The notes under the pieces: generated by a model
The model's database searches: none
Told to the model about the DNA's origin: nothing
Seen by the model: the letters and a program-made list of their open reading frames with translations, nothing else
Made by a program: the position numbers and the translations under genes
Origin: Coturnix japonica
Taxonomy: Eukaryota > Chordata > Aves > Galliformes > Phasianidae
Assembly (NCBI RefSeq): GCF_001577835.2
Contig: NC_029516.1
Span: 163,195,144-163,259,143 of the forward strand
DNA: 64,000 nucleotides
Direction: 5' to 3'
Part shown: one piece after another, positions 40,215-64,000 of the stretch
Layout of the letters: every line of letters begins with the position of its first letter
How positions within the stretch are numbered: the stretch's first letter is position 1

Positions 40215-40284
40215 CAGAGCTGAGAAACGTGTTCAATAGGTCAAGACTTCACAGTGTAGCTGAAGCAGAGAAGCTTTGACAAGA

Positions 40285-46422
<6,138 letters not shown>

Positions 46423-46589
46423 TTGCAATGATTGTTTTTCTTTTCCACGTGCACACTGTATATTTTTATGTGTATATTTTATATGTATATTTTTTACATG
46501 CTGAATTTTTCAGCATTTCTTGACTAAAAGGTCAGAATGGATTTCTGCCTAGATTCCACAGAAGTATATTTTTAATAATTATTAACTGT

Positions 46590-46653
46590 AATAAAAAATG
46601 TGTTTATATAACTTATTACACTTTTACCTGCTGCATTAAATATTCCTAATAAA
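46590..46653 (+). terminator. MMP1: Polyadenylation signals of gene C
   Basis: Two AATAAA hexamers, at 46590-46595 and 46648-46653, lie 170-230 bp after the stop codon in an AT-rich 3' UTR. Confidence 0.75.
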
Positions 46654-48030
46654 TTGCATTTGTTGTATCTTTTTGTCCTTGCTTCCTTATTTGCACTAAT
46701 ATTCAAGAGCAAACTCTAGTTTCAACACTAAAAATTTTACTCTGGCATGAAAAGGCAAATCTTCCCAAGTGAGGCAGAGGAGCAACTAGCAGGCTCTGAG
46801 CTCCATTGCTCCACAAAAGCTCTGGTGAAAATATTATGGGTAATTAGGACAGCTGGGACTCATGAACTTCAGTCCATAAATCCCACTTCCCCTTTTTCCT
46901 CTCTCTTTTCTTCCACACCTTCCAGTCTGAGCCTTTCCTCCAGAGCACAGGTCTTTGCAAACACAGGCATTTTTTCCCCTAATGACTTTAAATTTAAAAG
47001 CCAAATTTAAAACTGAAAACTGTAATATTGCACAGGAGACTGCTGAAACCTCTACCCTGATCTGATAGGTCACATTATACAAAGGGTGGTTAAGAAGCCT
47101 CCTCATTCATGGCTCTGTCAATTGCTTACCATTTCAGTAGCTACTAAATCCTTCCTAATTTCACTGGAATAAAGGATGAAGCTCACTTTAAAAACTACAG
47201 TCCTTGGCCAAACAAGAAATTCACTAAAAATACAGCTTTGCATCCAGCTTTACCACAGTTTTCTTCAAATATCCTCAATTAAAATGGTCTTTGATGGGTT
47301 ATTCACTTTATTTTTGTAGCTCAGATGATAACTTTAAAAGCCATGTGGAGATAACAAAGCTAATTTTCTCATACTTCTTCTGCATGGTGCAATACAGTAG
47401 CCAAAAACCTTCAGAGGAGGATTCTGGGTTACTGCAAAAGAAATAATAGGATTCCGAGAAAAGTTCATATAACCTCATAATTTTTTTTATTACTTATCTG
47501 TCTGTACTGGAAGTCTGTTAAATTACATCCTTTGTAAATAAAGAACAGGTTTAGTAATTCTCACCTCCATTAAATTCAAGAGTACAAATTAGTCTAAATA
47601 GTGTTAAAAGATAAAAAACTGCATAACTGAAAAATGGAGATTAGGTTTTATAAGGAATGTCATGCACAAAAAAAGAATAGTAATTAAATTATAGTAAGTA
47701 AAAAAATTTAATTAAGTTAATTTCTATGAATCTTGTTCTCTCAGAGTCATTCAGGTACCAGTTGGTTAATTCAAAACATCAGTGGCAATCCTTTTTAATT
47801 TTTTTTTCTTGCATAAGCTCGAACTGTTGGATAATTAATCCAACAATTGTTTCAAAAGTACATAAATCTAAATTGATTGTGTGGCTTTACTGGAGATTGT
47901 CTCCAGGCGTATCAGCAGAAGATTGGAAGGAAAGATAATACTTCTTTCTAGACCAAGATTAAATTAAAAAATCGAAAATTGGGCTATATATTCCCTTCAG
48001 ATGTGAACAGATCCTCCGAGTTACAGCAGA
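46654..48030. other. Intergenic between genes C and D, first part
   Basis: No gene recognised. AT-rich, leading into a large antisense CR1 copy. Confidence 0.45.
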
Positions 48031-49445
48031 ACCACAGAATCACAGAATCACCAAGGTTGGAAAAGACCGCAAGATCACCCAGTCCAACCATCCACCCATC
48101 ACCAATAGTTCTCACTAATCCATGTCCCTCAACACAACATCCAAACGTCTTGAACACCTCCAGGGTCAGTGACTCCACCACCTCCCTGGGCAGCCCATTC
48201 CACTGCCTGACCACACTTTCAGAGTAATATTTCCAAACGTCCAGCCTGAACCTCCACTGGTGTAGCTTGAAGCCATTTCCTCTAGTCCTATCACCAGCCA
48301 AGACTACCAGGTCAGAGAGTGGAGTACCCTGAGGATAACTGGTCTGATCTTTAAAGACAGATGCAAAGAAGACATTCAGAACCTCTGCCTTTTCCTTATC
48401 CTCAGTGAACACATTCCCTGCCTCATCCAGTAAAGACTGGAGACTCTCCTTAGTCCTCCTCTTACTGTTGATGTATTTGTAAAAGAGTTTCTTGTTCCCT
48501 TTTACCCCAGCAGCCAGGTTGACTTCAAGCTGGGCTTTTGCCTTTCTGATTTTCTCTCTACACATCTTAACAACTTCTCTGTACTCTTTCTGAGTTGCCT
48601 GTCCCTTCTATTACAGGAAGTAGATTCTCTTTTTTTCTCCCAGAGCCTCAAGAATAGCTCCCTATTCATCCACGCTGGTCTTCCCTGCTGGCTCATTTTG
48701 CAGCACAGGGGGACCACCTGTTCCTGTGCCTTTAAGACTTTGTTCTTGAAGAGCAACCAACCATCTTGGACCCCTTTACTCTCTAAGACTGAACCCCAGG
48801 GGACTCCCCTGTCTTCTGAACAATTCAAAGTCCGCCCTCCAGAATCCAAGGTAGTGGCCTTGCTGCTACACCTCCTGGCTCCAACAAGAATTGAGAACTC
48901 TACCATTTCATGGTCACTCTGTCCAAGACAGCCCCCAACCTGCACATCTCCCACCAGACCTTCTCTGTTTGTGAACAGCAGGTCTAGCGGGGCAGCTCTT
49001 CTTGCAGGCTTTCTTACCAGCTTCCTCAGAAAATTATCTTCCATACACTCCAGAAACCTCCTAGACTGCTGCTTCTGCACTGTGCTATTCTCCCAGCATA
49101 TGTCAGGGAAGCTGAAATCCCCCATGAGGACAAGGGCTGGCAATCATGCAGCTTCCAACAGCTAATCGTAGAACACCTCATCTGTCTCTTCATCCTTGTT
49201 TGGCGGTCTATAGCAAACGCCCATCATGATGTCTGCCTTGTCAGCCCTTCCCGTGATTTTTACCCAAAAGGATTCAACCTTATCATCCCCAGCCACAACC
49301 TTATCATCCCCAGCCACAAGCTCAGTAACATCAAAGCACTCTCTAACATAGAGAGCCACACTGCCACCCCTCCTTCCTTGCCTATCCTTCCTGAAGAGTT
49401 TGTAGCCCTCCAAGGTAGCACTCCACTAATGGGAGTGGTCCCAAC
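48031..49445 (-). mobile_element. CR1 LINE, antisense, with internal deletion
   Basis: On the minus strand the copy starts near 49445 with part of the ORF2 endonuclease. Motifs seen include GGSVALYVRE, GVCYRPPN, LVLMGDFSFPDICWE and the downstream SDHEMVEF region. It continues into the linker before the reverse transcriptase ([36 protein letters not shown]). Near 48330 it jumps straight to the 3' UTR and terminal repeats ending at about 48031. The whole catalytic reverse-transcriptase domain is absent, so it is dead. Long open stretches remain (a 213-aa frame at 48502-49143 and a 193-aa frame at 47984-48565 that crosses the junction), which suggests it is not very old. A 21-bp in-frame tandem duplication (VVAGDDK twice) lies near 49277-49318. 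It is 5' truncated, as is usual for CR1. Confidence 0.88.
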
Positions 49446-49634
49446 CACTAATACCCCTCTAGAAATAAAAATTAAGGGTAAATATGGAACAGAAAAAAAT
49501 GTTTAACATGAGACAAAGGGTAAGGAGGTAGGTATGTTTTAAAGGAAAGAAAGGGAGAAAAGATAATTTATGACCCTGTTTAGGCAGCTGAAATGCAGCA
49601 AAAGTGTTTTCATGTGATCTCAGCCATACACTCT

Positions 49635-50132
49635 CATGTGTCACGGGTTACCTAGATTTACCTATGCCCGTGACAGGGGGAAGCCACCCCGTAGGGCCCC
49701 CCCACCCTAGGGCCCAGAAAGGAGGGGGAAAAAGGGAAATGGGATAAAAACAGCGGCAATCTAAGGAGGAAAAACTTATTTTACTAAATATGATATCAGA
49801 ATACAAGATAACACAATATAATATAATTGAGGCTAATAAATTGAACGAAACAGAGAGAGTCCCTGAAAACCAAGAGGCCTACTGTGAACTCTAGGCAACA
49901 CGGCTGGAACACTTCCCACTCTCTGAGAAGTCCGAGAAAGCGAGCACTCCAGCCTGGGAAGAAGATTATACAGCGTCCTGGTCCCGTGACTTATCCTTGA
50001 CCGTGATGTTCTCTGGGATATGTAGTCTTCTTCTGTGAACTGCACATTCAATAAAAGTATCCATGCTTTACATGATGTTATTATGTGGAATACTGATAGC
50101 AAAATTACAAAATTACAAAACCATGACACATG
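49635..50132 (-). mobile_element. Solo LTR, antisense, with matching 4-bp flanks
   Basis: The LTR spans 49639-50128 (about 490 bp). It begins TGTCACGGG and ends AAAACCATGACA on the + strand, giving TG...CA ends with inverted similarity (TGTCACGG against TGTCATGG). CATG occurs immediately outside both ends (49635-49638 and 50129-50132), a probable target duplication. No internal retroviral sequence adjoins it, so it is a solo LTR, the usual product of recombination between two LTRs. Orientation (minus) and assignment to the avian ERVL-like group rest on remembered LTR style and are tentative. Matching flanks suggest moderate to young age. Confidence 0.7.
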
Positions 50133-52472
50133 GTAGTCAAAGGTTTTGGTCAAGACATTTGGTGAGCTCCTGGAAACTGCACAGATCATCCTAAGTTCAC
50201 ATCCTACATGTGGTCAGAATAAATGCCATTTGACCGTACTGGTTAGATTTCTGTTGATATCACACAAATCTAGACAGTTAAATCACATATAGACACCAGT
50301 AGAGAGAACAGTCTGGAGAGCTGAATCCCTGATGGTATCATGTTAAGATGACCATGCTGCAGAAGTACTGAAGATTGCTATAGCTCTTTGTAGTGTCACT
50401 TGGCACTGCTGATGTGGTGAGGAAAGACAGTGACTTCCTAAAACTTGGGTCACCTTACAGCAATTTGGATAAAACCTATTCTAAGACTACAAAGGAAGTC
50501 ACGAGGTAGATCAGCATCCTTTAACCGATGCTAAAGATAAGAAGGAAACTGCAACCAGCAGCTGCCCTACAGCTACTTCTTTTCTCAGGCCTCGAGGCTT
50601 GGTACAGATGTATTTGTGAAACACTGTCTGTGAGAAACTCCACTTGTGCCTCCCTCCCATGAGCAGTGGGAACTGGCTGCTGTGTTGTGCAAGCGGTCAA
50701 GAAGCAAAAACCTTACACCAGATTTGAGTAATGTAGGACTCCACAAGCTGGCATACAAGTCTCTTTTAAGCAAAAAGGAATGTAGCTTGAAACTAGAGAT
50801 ATATTCTAAATCAGTTGTTTAATCTCTACTCTCGCTAAAGGCAAAAATAGGGTACCTATCGAGACAATTCATCCTATCCTAAGATAGCTGGTTGAGTTAC
50901 TTTCCAGAGAGACATATTTCTCCATTTTCTACACACAGATGCTCAACTAACAAATGCATAAAGTTAGGTGCAACTAGTCTTTACCCAGCTGCTTCTGTTG
51001 TCTTTGTCCTTTCACTGCTATGCAGCAAGCAACAACAGAAGGAAAAAACCAAACCTCCTCACAGTGTTGCCTTGATTTTTTACAAAATTATATTCAAATC
51101 AGACAAAACACTTTTGAAAAGAATCTTCGCATTTCACCAAGAATTGTGCACAGTGCAAAAGCCACTTAACTGGGGTTTGTATTTTATACCCTATGCTATG
51201 TATGTAATCAGAGAGCAACGCCTTCTAGTCTTAAAGCTATTGAGACAACCAAACATTTCAGTTTTAAAATGTAAAACAGAGCTCAAAAAAACATTCTCCA
51301 TTTCTGAATAAATGCACGTCATTTTTTGTATCAGTTCAGTCATACTCCCTGTCTCAGAAAATTTGTTGCCCTAGTTTGTACCCCAGTAAGAGAATTGAAT
51401 GGTATCCTGGTCCTTTGGATCTTTTACCTTATCACAAGAAAATGACTGTAATGACAAATTAAGAGAGGTGGAGGTTTTTGTTATTATAACTGAGAAATGC
51501 TATTAAAAAGAAAGCTTAACAAACAAGGATGTATTGTGAAATTTGGGATAGAAAGTTTGTCATTAACGCCTCCAGCTGGAGAAAAGTGGCAGCAATAAAC
51601 CAACATCATGGAAACAAGGATTTCCTTTAAAAGCCACAGTCCAACATTTCTTACAGCTCTTTCATAAATTTTGAGCAAATACTGCCAGAGCTCCTCAGAG
51701 GTGCTGAACACCTTCAGCTCCCATTCCTGTTGGTGAAAGAGGAAGGTGCTTGGCCAGCACAGTATGAAATCCTATAATTTGTCACAGTTTGTGTGACTTC
51801 AAACTTCCTTTACTCTGAACTACTTAAGACAGGAAATAATCGTATCCCCTGCGGTTTTTGTGGTTAAACTGAAGTAGTCTTTCTTGATGAAAAGGAAGAT
51901 AGATAAATAGATGGATTAATAGATAAGTAGATGACTGATGCATGGATAGAAAGATAAACAGATGGTTGATGGATAAATAGGAAGGAAGGAAAGAAAGAAG
52001 AAAGAAAAGTATAAGATCATTCACATTCTATGGGCTGGATTTATGGGGAAAGAAATTTTGCGTACAGACATCCTGGAGTTGAACTTTTCCTCCAGTTTCC
52101 AAAACAGTCATTCTCACATAATCCAAAAAGTAAATTCTGTACCTCTGCATTCATCCCCAAATTTTAATTTTTAGTATGGGATTCATATCTGGTGTATGAC
52201 TTCTGTTCTCCAGACTGAGAGTGGACACGAGTCCCTCTACATTTGGAAGCCTCATTTCACACAGCTGGGCTGAGACAACCATTGTCCACCACTGTATCAT
52301 CATGAAATTGCTCGGGTTCTCTAAAATTCAGTGTAAAATATTTAAAATTAAGTGTCAGGTTCTAAATGGCAGCCAGGCTACTTAGAAGTATTCAAACACT
52401 AACTGAGTTCAGATGTCTGTGAAATCGGATGGCTTTAATAAACTGTTCCTGTGTCAGCCAGCAGAGTGTTAT
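50133..52472. other. Intergenic upstream of gene D
   Basis: No gene recognised apart from short unassigned open frames. Holds the GATA/GAAA-type repeat at 51893-52010. Confidence 0.45.
51893..52010 (+). repeat. Imperfect GATA/GGAA/GAAA microsatellite
   Basis: Irregular tetranucleotide repeats of GATA and GATG type pass into GGAA and GAAA units at the right end. Confidence 0.7.
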
Positions 52473-52547
52473 AGGATGTCTGGATGTAATCAGGGCATGG
52501 CAAATTTTGAGTCATTTTACAGCTGACTCTACAATTCACTCTATAAC
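52473..52547 (+). promoter_or_regulatory. MMP27: Gene D promoter: AP-1 and weak TATA-like element
   Basis: TGAGTCA at 52508-52514 is followed 34 bp later (start to start) by CTATAAC (52541-52547), a weak TATA-like box. An AGGATGT Ets-like site at 52473-52479 is further from AP-1 than in genes A and C (about 28 bp between them against about 7-10 bp). The start codon follows about 45 bp after the TATA-like box, so the 5' UTR would be very short. Confidence 0.6.
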
Positions 52548-52590
52548 CATACAACTGCAATCTGAGAAACGATGCACACTTCGTATGAGG

Positions 52591-59936
<7,346 letters not shown>

Positions 59937-60182
59937 TACCATCAATCTTTGTTATACACAGCAAATGAAAAAGAAAAAAAAAAAAAAAGTCATTCTAGAT
60001 TTCTCTACAGTTGTTCATTTATGCACTGTTATATGGAAGAAATAGCTGGACTAGTTTTCATGTGTGTCTACTATTTAAATGAACCAGCGTGCCAGCTGGT
60101 AATTTTCCCCCTGATTAGGTGCAAAATGTCCAACATAATTTATCATTTTATGATATGGGACGAAGGGGTCAAATATTTTGGC

Positions 60183-60188
60183 AATAAA
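60183..60188 (+). terminator. MMP27: Polyadenylation signal of MMP27
   Basis: AATAAA about 250 bp after the stop codon; it is the first canonical signal downstream. Confidence 0.7.
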
Positions 60189-62719
60189 TCATTTTAAGTC
60201 TGATGTATTTTCAGCTCTGTAAGTTGAAGGCATTTTGTCTTTCTAAGGTAGAGTGAAATACTTCATATTAACATGACTATTAAAGTTGTAAAATATTCTT
60301 CCAACATGGAAAATTTGTATTTTCTTTCTTTTCTCCCCAGACATCTTCATGACCCAGCCTTTTTGTTACTCACTTATTCTGCTGCCTCATCTCCTGTCAT
60401 ATTGTCCTGTACCTCTTTGACTATAGCAACTTTGCACCTTTCACACAAAATCAGAATCATTGCCACCAAAGCCATTTCCCTGCCACATTGTCCAAATACA
60501 TTTACTCACCCCAGTCTGTCTTTCTAGCATAACAGTTATTTCATCAGCAGCCACTTAGGATCGATTCACAAACCTTTGTAAGCCTACAAAAGATATCCTA
60601 ATCAAATCCTATTTAAGAAATACATTCTTCTGTCATTCTGTACTGCGCTACCTTTGCTCTAATAGTACAAAATCTGTGCTCCAAGTAGAAATACATCTGA
60701 CATTTACTGTGTGCTTCCACTGCACTCAGGGCAGATCCCTCACAAAACCAAGAAAAACCTATAAAACGACAGCTGTAACTTCTTCAAGCATTTCCTTTAC
60801 ATTTAATTCTGGAAAGAGGCCCAGAGCACACTGCCAAATGTCTGTCATATCATGTGCGCAGCTGGGAATATCCGAGAACCAGGTGTCACCGATACTGACT
60901 TGCCGAGCTCCGTAGTTCTCCTGTGTCTGGCCATTTTAAACACTTGTTGCATGTTTAAATAAAAAGTTTGTTTTTGCTATGTGCTTCTACCATGCTAGAT
61001 GCAACAATGTAATGGTTCCAACCCAGACCTTAAGTGCTTGTTTTGGTCTAAAGGATGTTGTCTTTACGTTGCTGCAATTGCTATGAAACCGTCTGGCTTG
61101 GTTCCCAATGGGAAAACATAATGTAGGATCAGATATGCTATCTCACTGATGTACAGAAGTAATCATGGTGAACAGTAGCACACACTAGAACCCTAACAAA
61201 ATTTCAACTGGAATGGATCAACAGACATTTGAGAGAGATTCATCTGACAACTTCAGCTTTCTGTCTCTCTGTATTCATAGTCTACGTGAGTTAGGGAAGA
61301 TCAAAAGAAGAGGGAAGTTCTCCACAGTGTTACTTATCTCATACAAAGACTGTTAGGACAAATCAGTACCTCCACTTCCTGGAGGAAACATCTATTTTCA
61401 GAGGGCAGCCAGTCAACTAACCTAGAGTAACAAGTTTTCAGACAGCTGAAGTTTGTTGAAATGTACATTGTCATTGCTGAGCAATTTTTTACTTTTTATG
61501 GGACCCCAAACAGAAGGGCTTCCAATTTTTATCTTTTCTTATGCTCACCTGTTGGTGAGACACACCACTTCTTTTATCACTGAAAGTCAATGATAAAGTT
61601 GAAGGCATATACTTGGACCAACACTGCCAGTGGAGTGGCTTCGAAGGAGGTACTGAGCCAGTTACACCCAAATATTTATACCCAGAGGCAAGTTTATTCA
61701 TACACTCTGCTTGGTGTGTAACACAATTGTAATCTTAGCTGCAAGAAAAGTTTAATCACTGAGTCATTAAGGTTACTCAGTGTTTCATAATACATGGCCA
61801 AGTTCCTCTACTTCAAATACATAAACATCATAGCTGTTCTGTACTCCCTTGTTTTGTCATGTGTTTCATTGTTTCACAACTTGAATAACTCTTGTCTTCA
61901 GGAAAGTTAATTTTTAACTTTGAAATGCTGTTAAGGTTCTCTGACTGGCAGCTTAGGCATTGTGTTAAAGCAGCGTAGGGTGCATGTTCATAGGTCATCT
62001 GCAAAAATAAATAAAGCAATGAGTACTGCTCTTCCTGCATTCACAAAGAAGGTCTGAAAAGTCACACCTGACACAAAAGGGCTGGACTTTTGCTTAGAGA
62101 TAGTGGCATGATTGCTCTGATTATCCTCTTCATGTATTGCTTCTGTGGTGGAATTGGAACAGGAACATCACAGTAGAAATCCAGTGAGGTTGTCCTTCTC
62201 CCCCAGTCTCTGTCAGGAGCTTGGCTAACATGGGATTATGTCTTGTACCTCATTGTGCCTTCCCACAGTCCTTGTGAGCTGCCAACACCATTATCTTACA
62301 CCACCTATAACTCCTCATAATGTGTATAATTCCTTATCACATCCTCATCCCACATGTAGGTTACCAGGCTCGTAATGCTGTGTGGTTACCCACGAGCTGA
62401 TTGGCCAGCTGGCCCTACAACCCAAACAAGGAATCAGTTATCATCCTTTCCTCATCTAGTAGAAGAGTTTTTCTCCTCTAATCAGCTGCCATTTCCCACA
62501 AAACCCCCAGGAACTTCAACGACTCAATCCAGTCGTTGGTGGGCACACTCAACAGTTACTGTGGGAGCGGCTCAGCACACACAGGACAAGATCCCATCTG
62601 GTCAGCTGGAATAATTCAGTCAGTGTTTTCACTGAACATCCTTCTTGCTTTCCATGGCACATTTCCATTTGGTTTTGTAACATTATATTCCTCCTACTGT
62701 TGACCAGAGGATTTTGGAA
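60189..62719. other. Intergenic downstream of MMP27
   Basis: No gene or repeat recognised. By comparison with the mammalian cluster MMP20 should lie further right, but no MMP exon is visible here on either strand. Confidence 0.45.
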
Positions 62720-62836
62720 GAGCAAACAAGGCAAGCAAAAATCTAGTGGTCTGATGATCTGCCCCCCACGGCAGAGGGTTGGAGCTTGGTGATCTTTAAG
62801 GTCTCTTTCAACATAAGCCATTCTATGATTCTATGA
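62720..62836 (+). repeat. CR1 LINE 3' end, sense
   Basis: GGCAGAGGGTTGGAGCTTGG, GATCTTTAAGGTCTCTTTCA and CCATTCTATGATTCTATGAG give a clear CR1 tail including its terminal octamer repeats. Confidence 0.88.
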
Positions 62837-62999
62837 GACTGGATTAGGAAGTGAGAAATGTAAGTATCCTGATGCAATATATTCCTGAAACACACAAAAT
62901 ATACTGTCTGTGGTGGGTTAACATGAAGAGCTCCTGCTCATTCCTCTGACTGTGAGCACGTGGATTTCTAGTATTCATTATAAAGTGCTTTAGCTACCA
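62837..62999. other. Short spacer between two CR1 tails
   Basis: Nothing recognised in about 160 bp. Confidence 0.5.
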
Positions 63000-63222
63000 G
63001 AGCAGGGTGAGGGCTATGCTTCTCTCAGAGAGTGGTCAGGCACTGGAATAGCCTGCCCAGGGAGGTGGTGCAGTAGCCATCCCTAGCAGTGTTCAAGAAG
63101 CCACTGGATAAGGAGCTAGGAGACATGATTTAGGGGTTTTCTGTAGGTATGGTAAAGGGAGGACAGTTGGACTAGATGATCTTGTAGGTCCTTTCCAACC
63201 TTGTGATTCTGTGATTCTATGT
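63000..63222 (+). repeat. CR1 LINE 3' end, sense
   Basis: GGTCAGGCACTGGAATAGCC, TGCCCAGGGAGGTGGTGCAG, GGACAGTTGGACTAGATGAT, GGTCCTTTCCAACC and GATTCTGTGATTCTATG form a well-preserved CR1 3' end of about 220 bp, 5' truncated. It is the least diverged short copy in the window. Confidence 0.9.
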
Positions 63223-64000
63223 GCAGTTGAATACTGACAAGAGCAGAGCTTACAAACCCAATTCTTCCTCTTCCCTTTTCAGTGCTGCCACCTGCAGCAC
63301 TTCTGGGCAACACAGATACCCCTGTTTTCCTAAAGCCTCAAGAAAACTGATACTGCAGGATCTTAAAAGGAGAAAAAAAACAAAAACATATGCGTTGGAG
63401 CTAGTCTCTGAAGAAAAATATTGCTACCTGGATGTGCATTCAGTGGTAATTTCATGCCTCTTGCTGTTAGTTGCCCAAACTGTTATAACAGAATAGGAGG
63501 GTTCGTGGCCAGTATTTAAGCACTGGGAACCAATAGACACTTGGAACAGTTTAATTACATTAACCCTTCTGAACTCTTAACCTTCATTGTATCAGAACTA
63601 CATCCAAGGCACAGCACTGGTGCTCAGTGCTGCCATTGCAGGTACCAAGATAAGAGATCAGCAGGAAACACAGATGGGTTGCACCATGTTCAGGTGCCTA
63701 AAACAGGGCTAAACACATCCCTGAGGGTTACAAACAGGGACAGAGACCTCTGCAGAAAGACCACTCTTAACAACAGCCATCTCAGTGGTACAGCCAAGTG
63801 TGTCTGGTACTCCTACTTCATAAACAGGACCTGAAGATTTGTGATGTGGATTCTGTGGTTCTGGCTGTGAGACTTTTCCCTGGTCTGCTTACCTCCTTTA
63901 ATTAAAGCAGTTGTGAGGGACGGTGGTAGGAGACCACACAGAGCTGTGGGCCCTCACCAGCGCAGAGGTCCCTCAAGGGCTGGGACAGGAGGTGCACAGC
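63223..64000. other. Right edge, no gene recognised
   Basis: Short unassigned open frames only. The last 100 bp become more GC-rich. No MMP20 exon is evident. Confidence 0.45.

Noticed and set aside
48698-49165. 155-aa + strand open frame
   Set aside because: It is the antisense shadow of the CR1 endonuclease coding on the minus strand.

Overview
This is a vertebrate nuclear window, almost certainly from a bird and probably a galliform. It has intron-rich genes, many CR1 LINE 3' ends with the ATTCTATG-type terminal repeats typical of birds, a mariner remnant and avian-type LTR elements. Nothing in it looks bacterial or organellar.

The core is a tandem array of four complete secreted matrix metalloproteinase (MMP) genes. 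All are on the + strand and all have ten coding exons with nearly constant exon sizes and phases. Gene A (13315-19342) encodes a 500-aa stromelysin/macrophage-elastase-like enzyme with an unusually long, internally duplicated hinge. Gene B (25418-33277) encodes a 476-aa stromelysin-like enzyme with a non-canonical cysteine switch. Gene C (40285-46422) encodes a 466-aa collagenase (MMP1, with MMP8-like features) that carries the Tyr/Asp/Gly collagenase triad. Gene D (52591-59936) encodes 472-aa MMP27 (the bird CMMP/MMP22). Read in the direction of transcription, the order matches the human 11q22 cluster (MMP13-12-3-1-10-8-27-20-7), so MMP13 is expected to the left and MMP20/MMP7 to the right. 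Genes A, C and D have a TATA-like box about 32-40 bp (start to start) downstream of a perfect AP-1 site, and A and C also have an Ets-like site just before the AP-1 site. The promoter of B has degraded versions of these sites.

The left edge (1-2458) is a broken retroviral copy that ends in a 3' LTR. Between and within the genes lie CR1 fragments in both orientations. The largest is an antisense copy at 48031-49445 whose reverse-transcriptase region is missing. Other repeats are a mariner end (24127-24430), a solo LTR with matching flanks (49639-50128), a composite element made of two tRNA-like units joined to a CR1 tail (34931-35102), and several simple repeats. Gene D has CR1 pieces in three introns, one of which ends about 5 bp before an exon.

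The four enzymes are predicted to be secreted zymogens that cut extracellular matrix. Their shared orientation, exon design and AP-1 promoters fit expansion by tandem duplication followed by divergence of hinge, switch and specificity residues. All assignments come from reading the sequence and from remembered family features. No database search was run.
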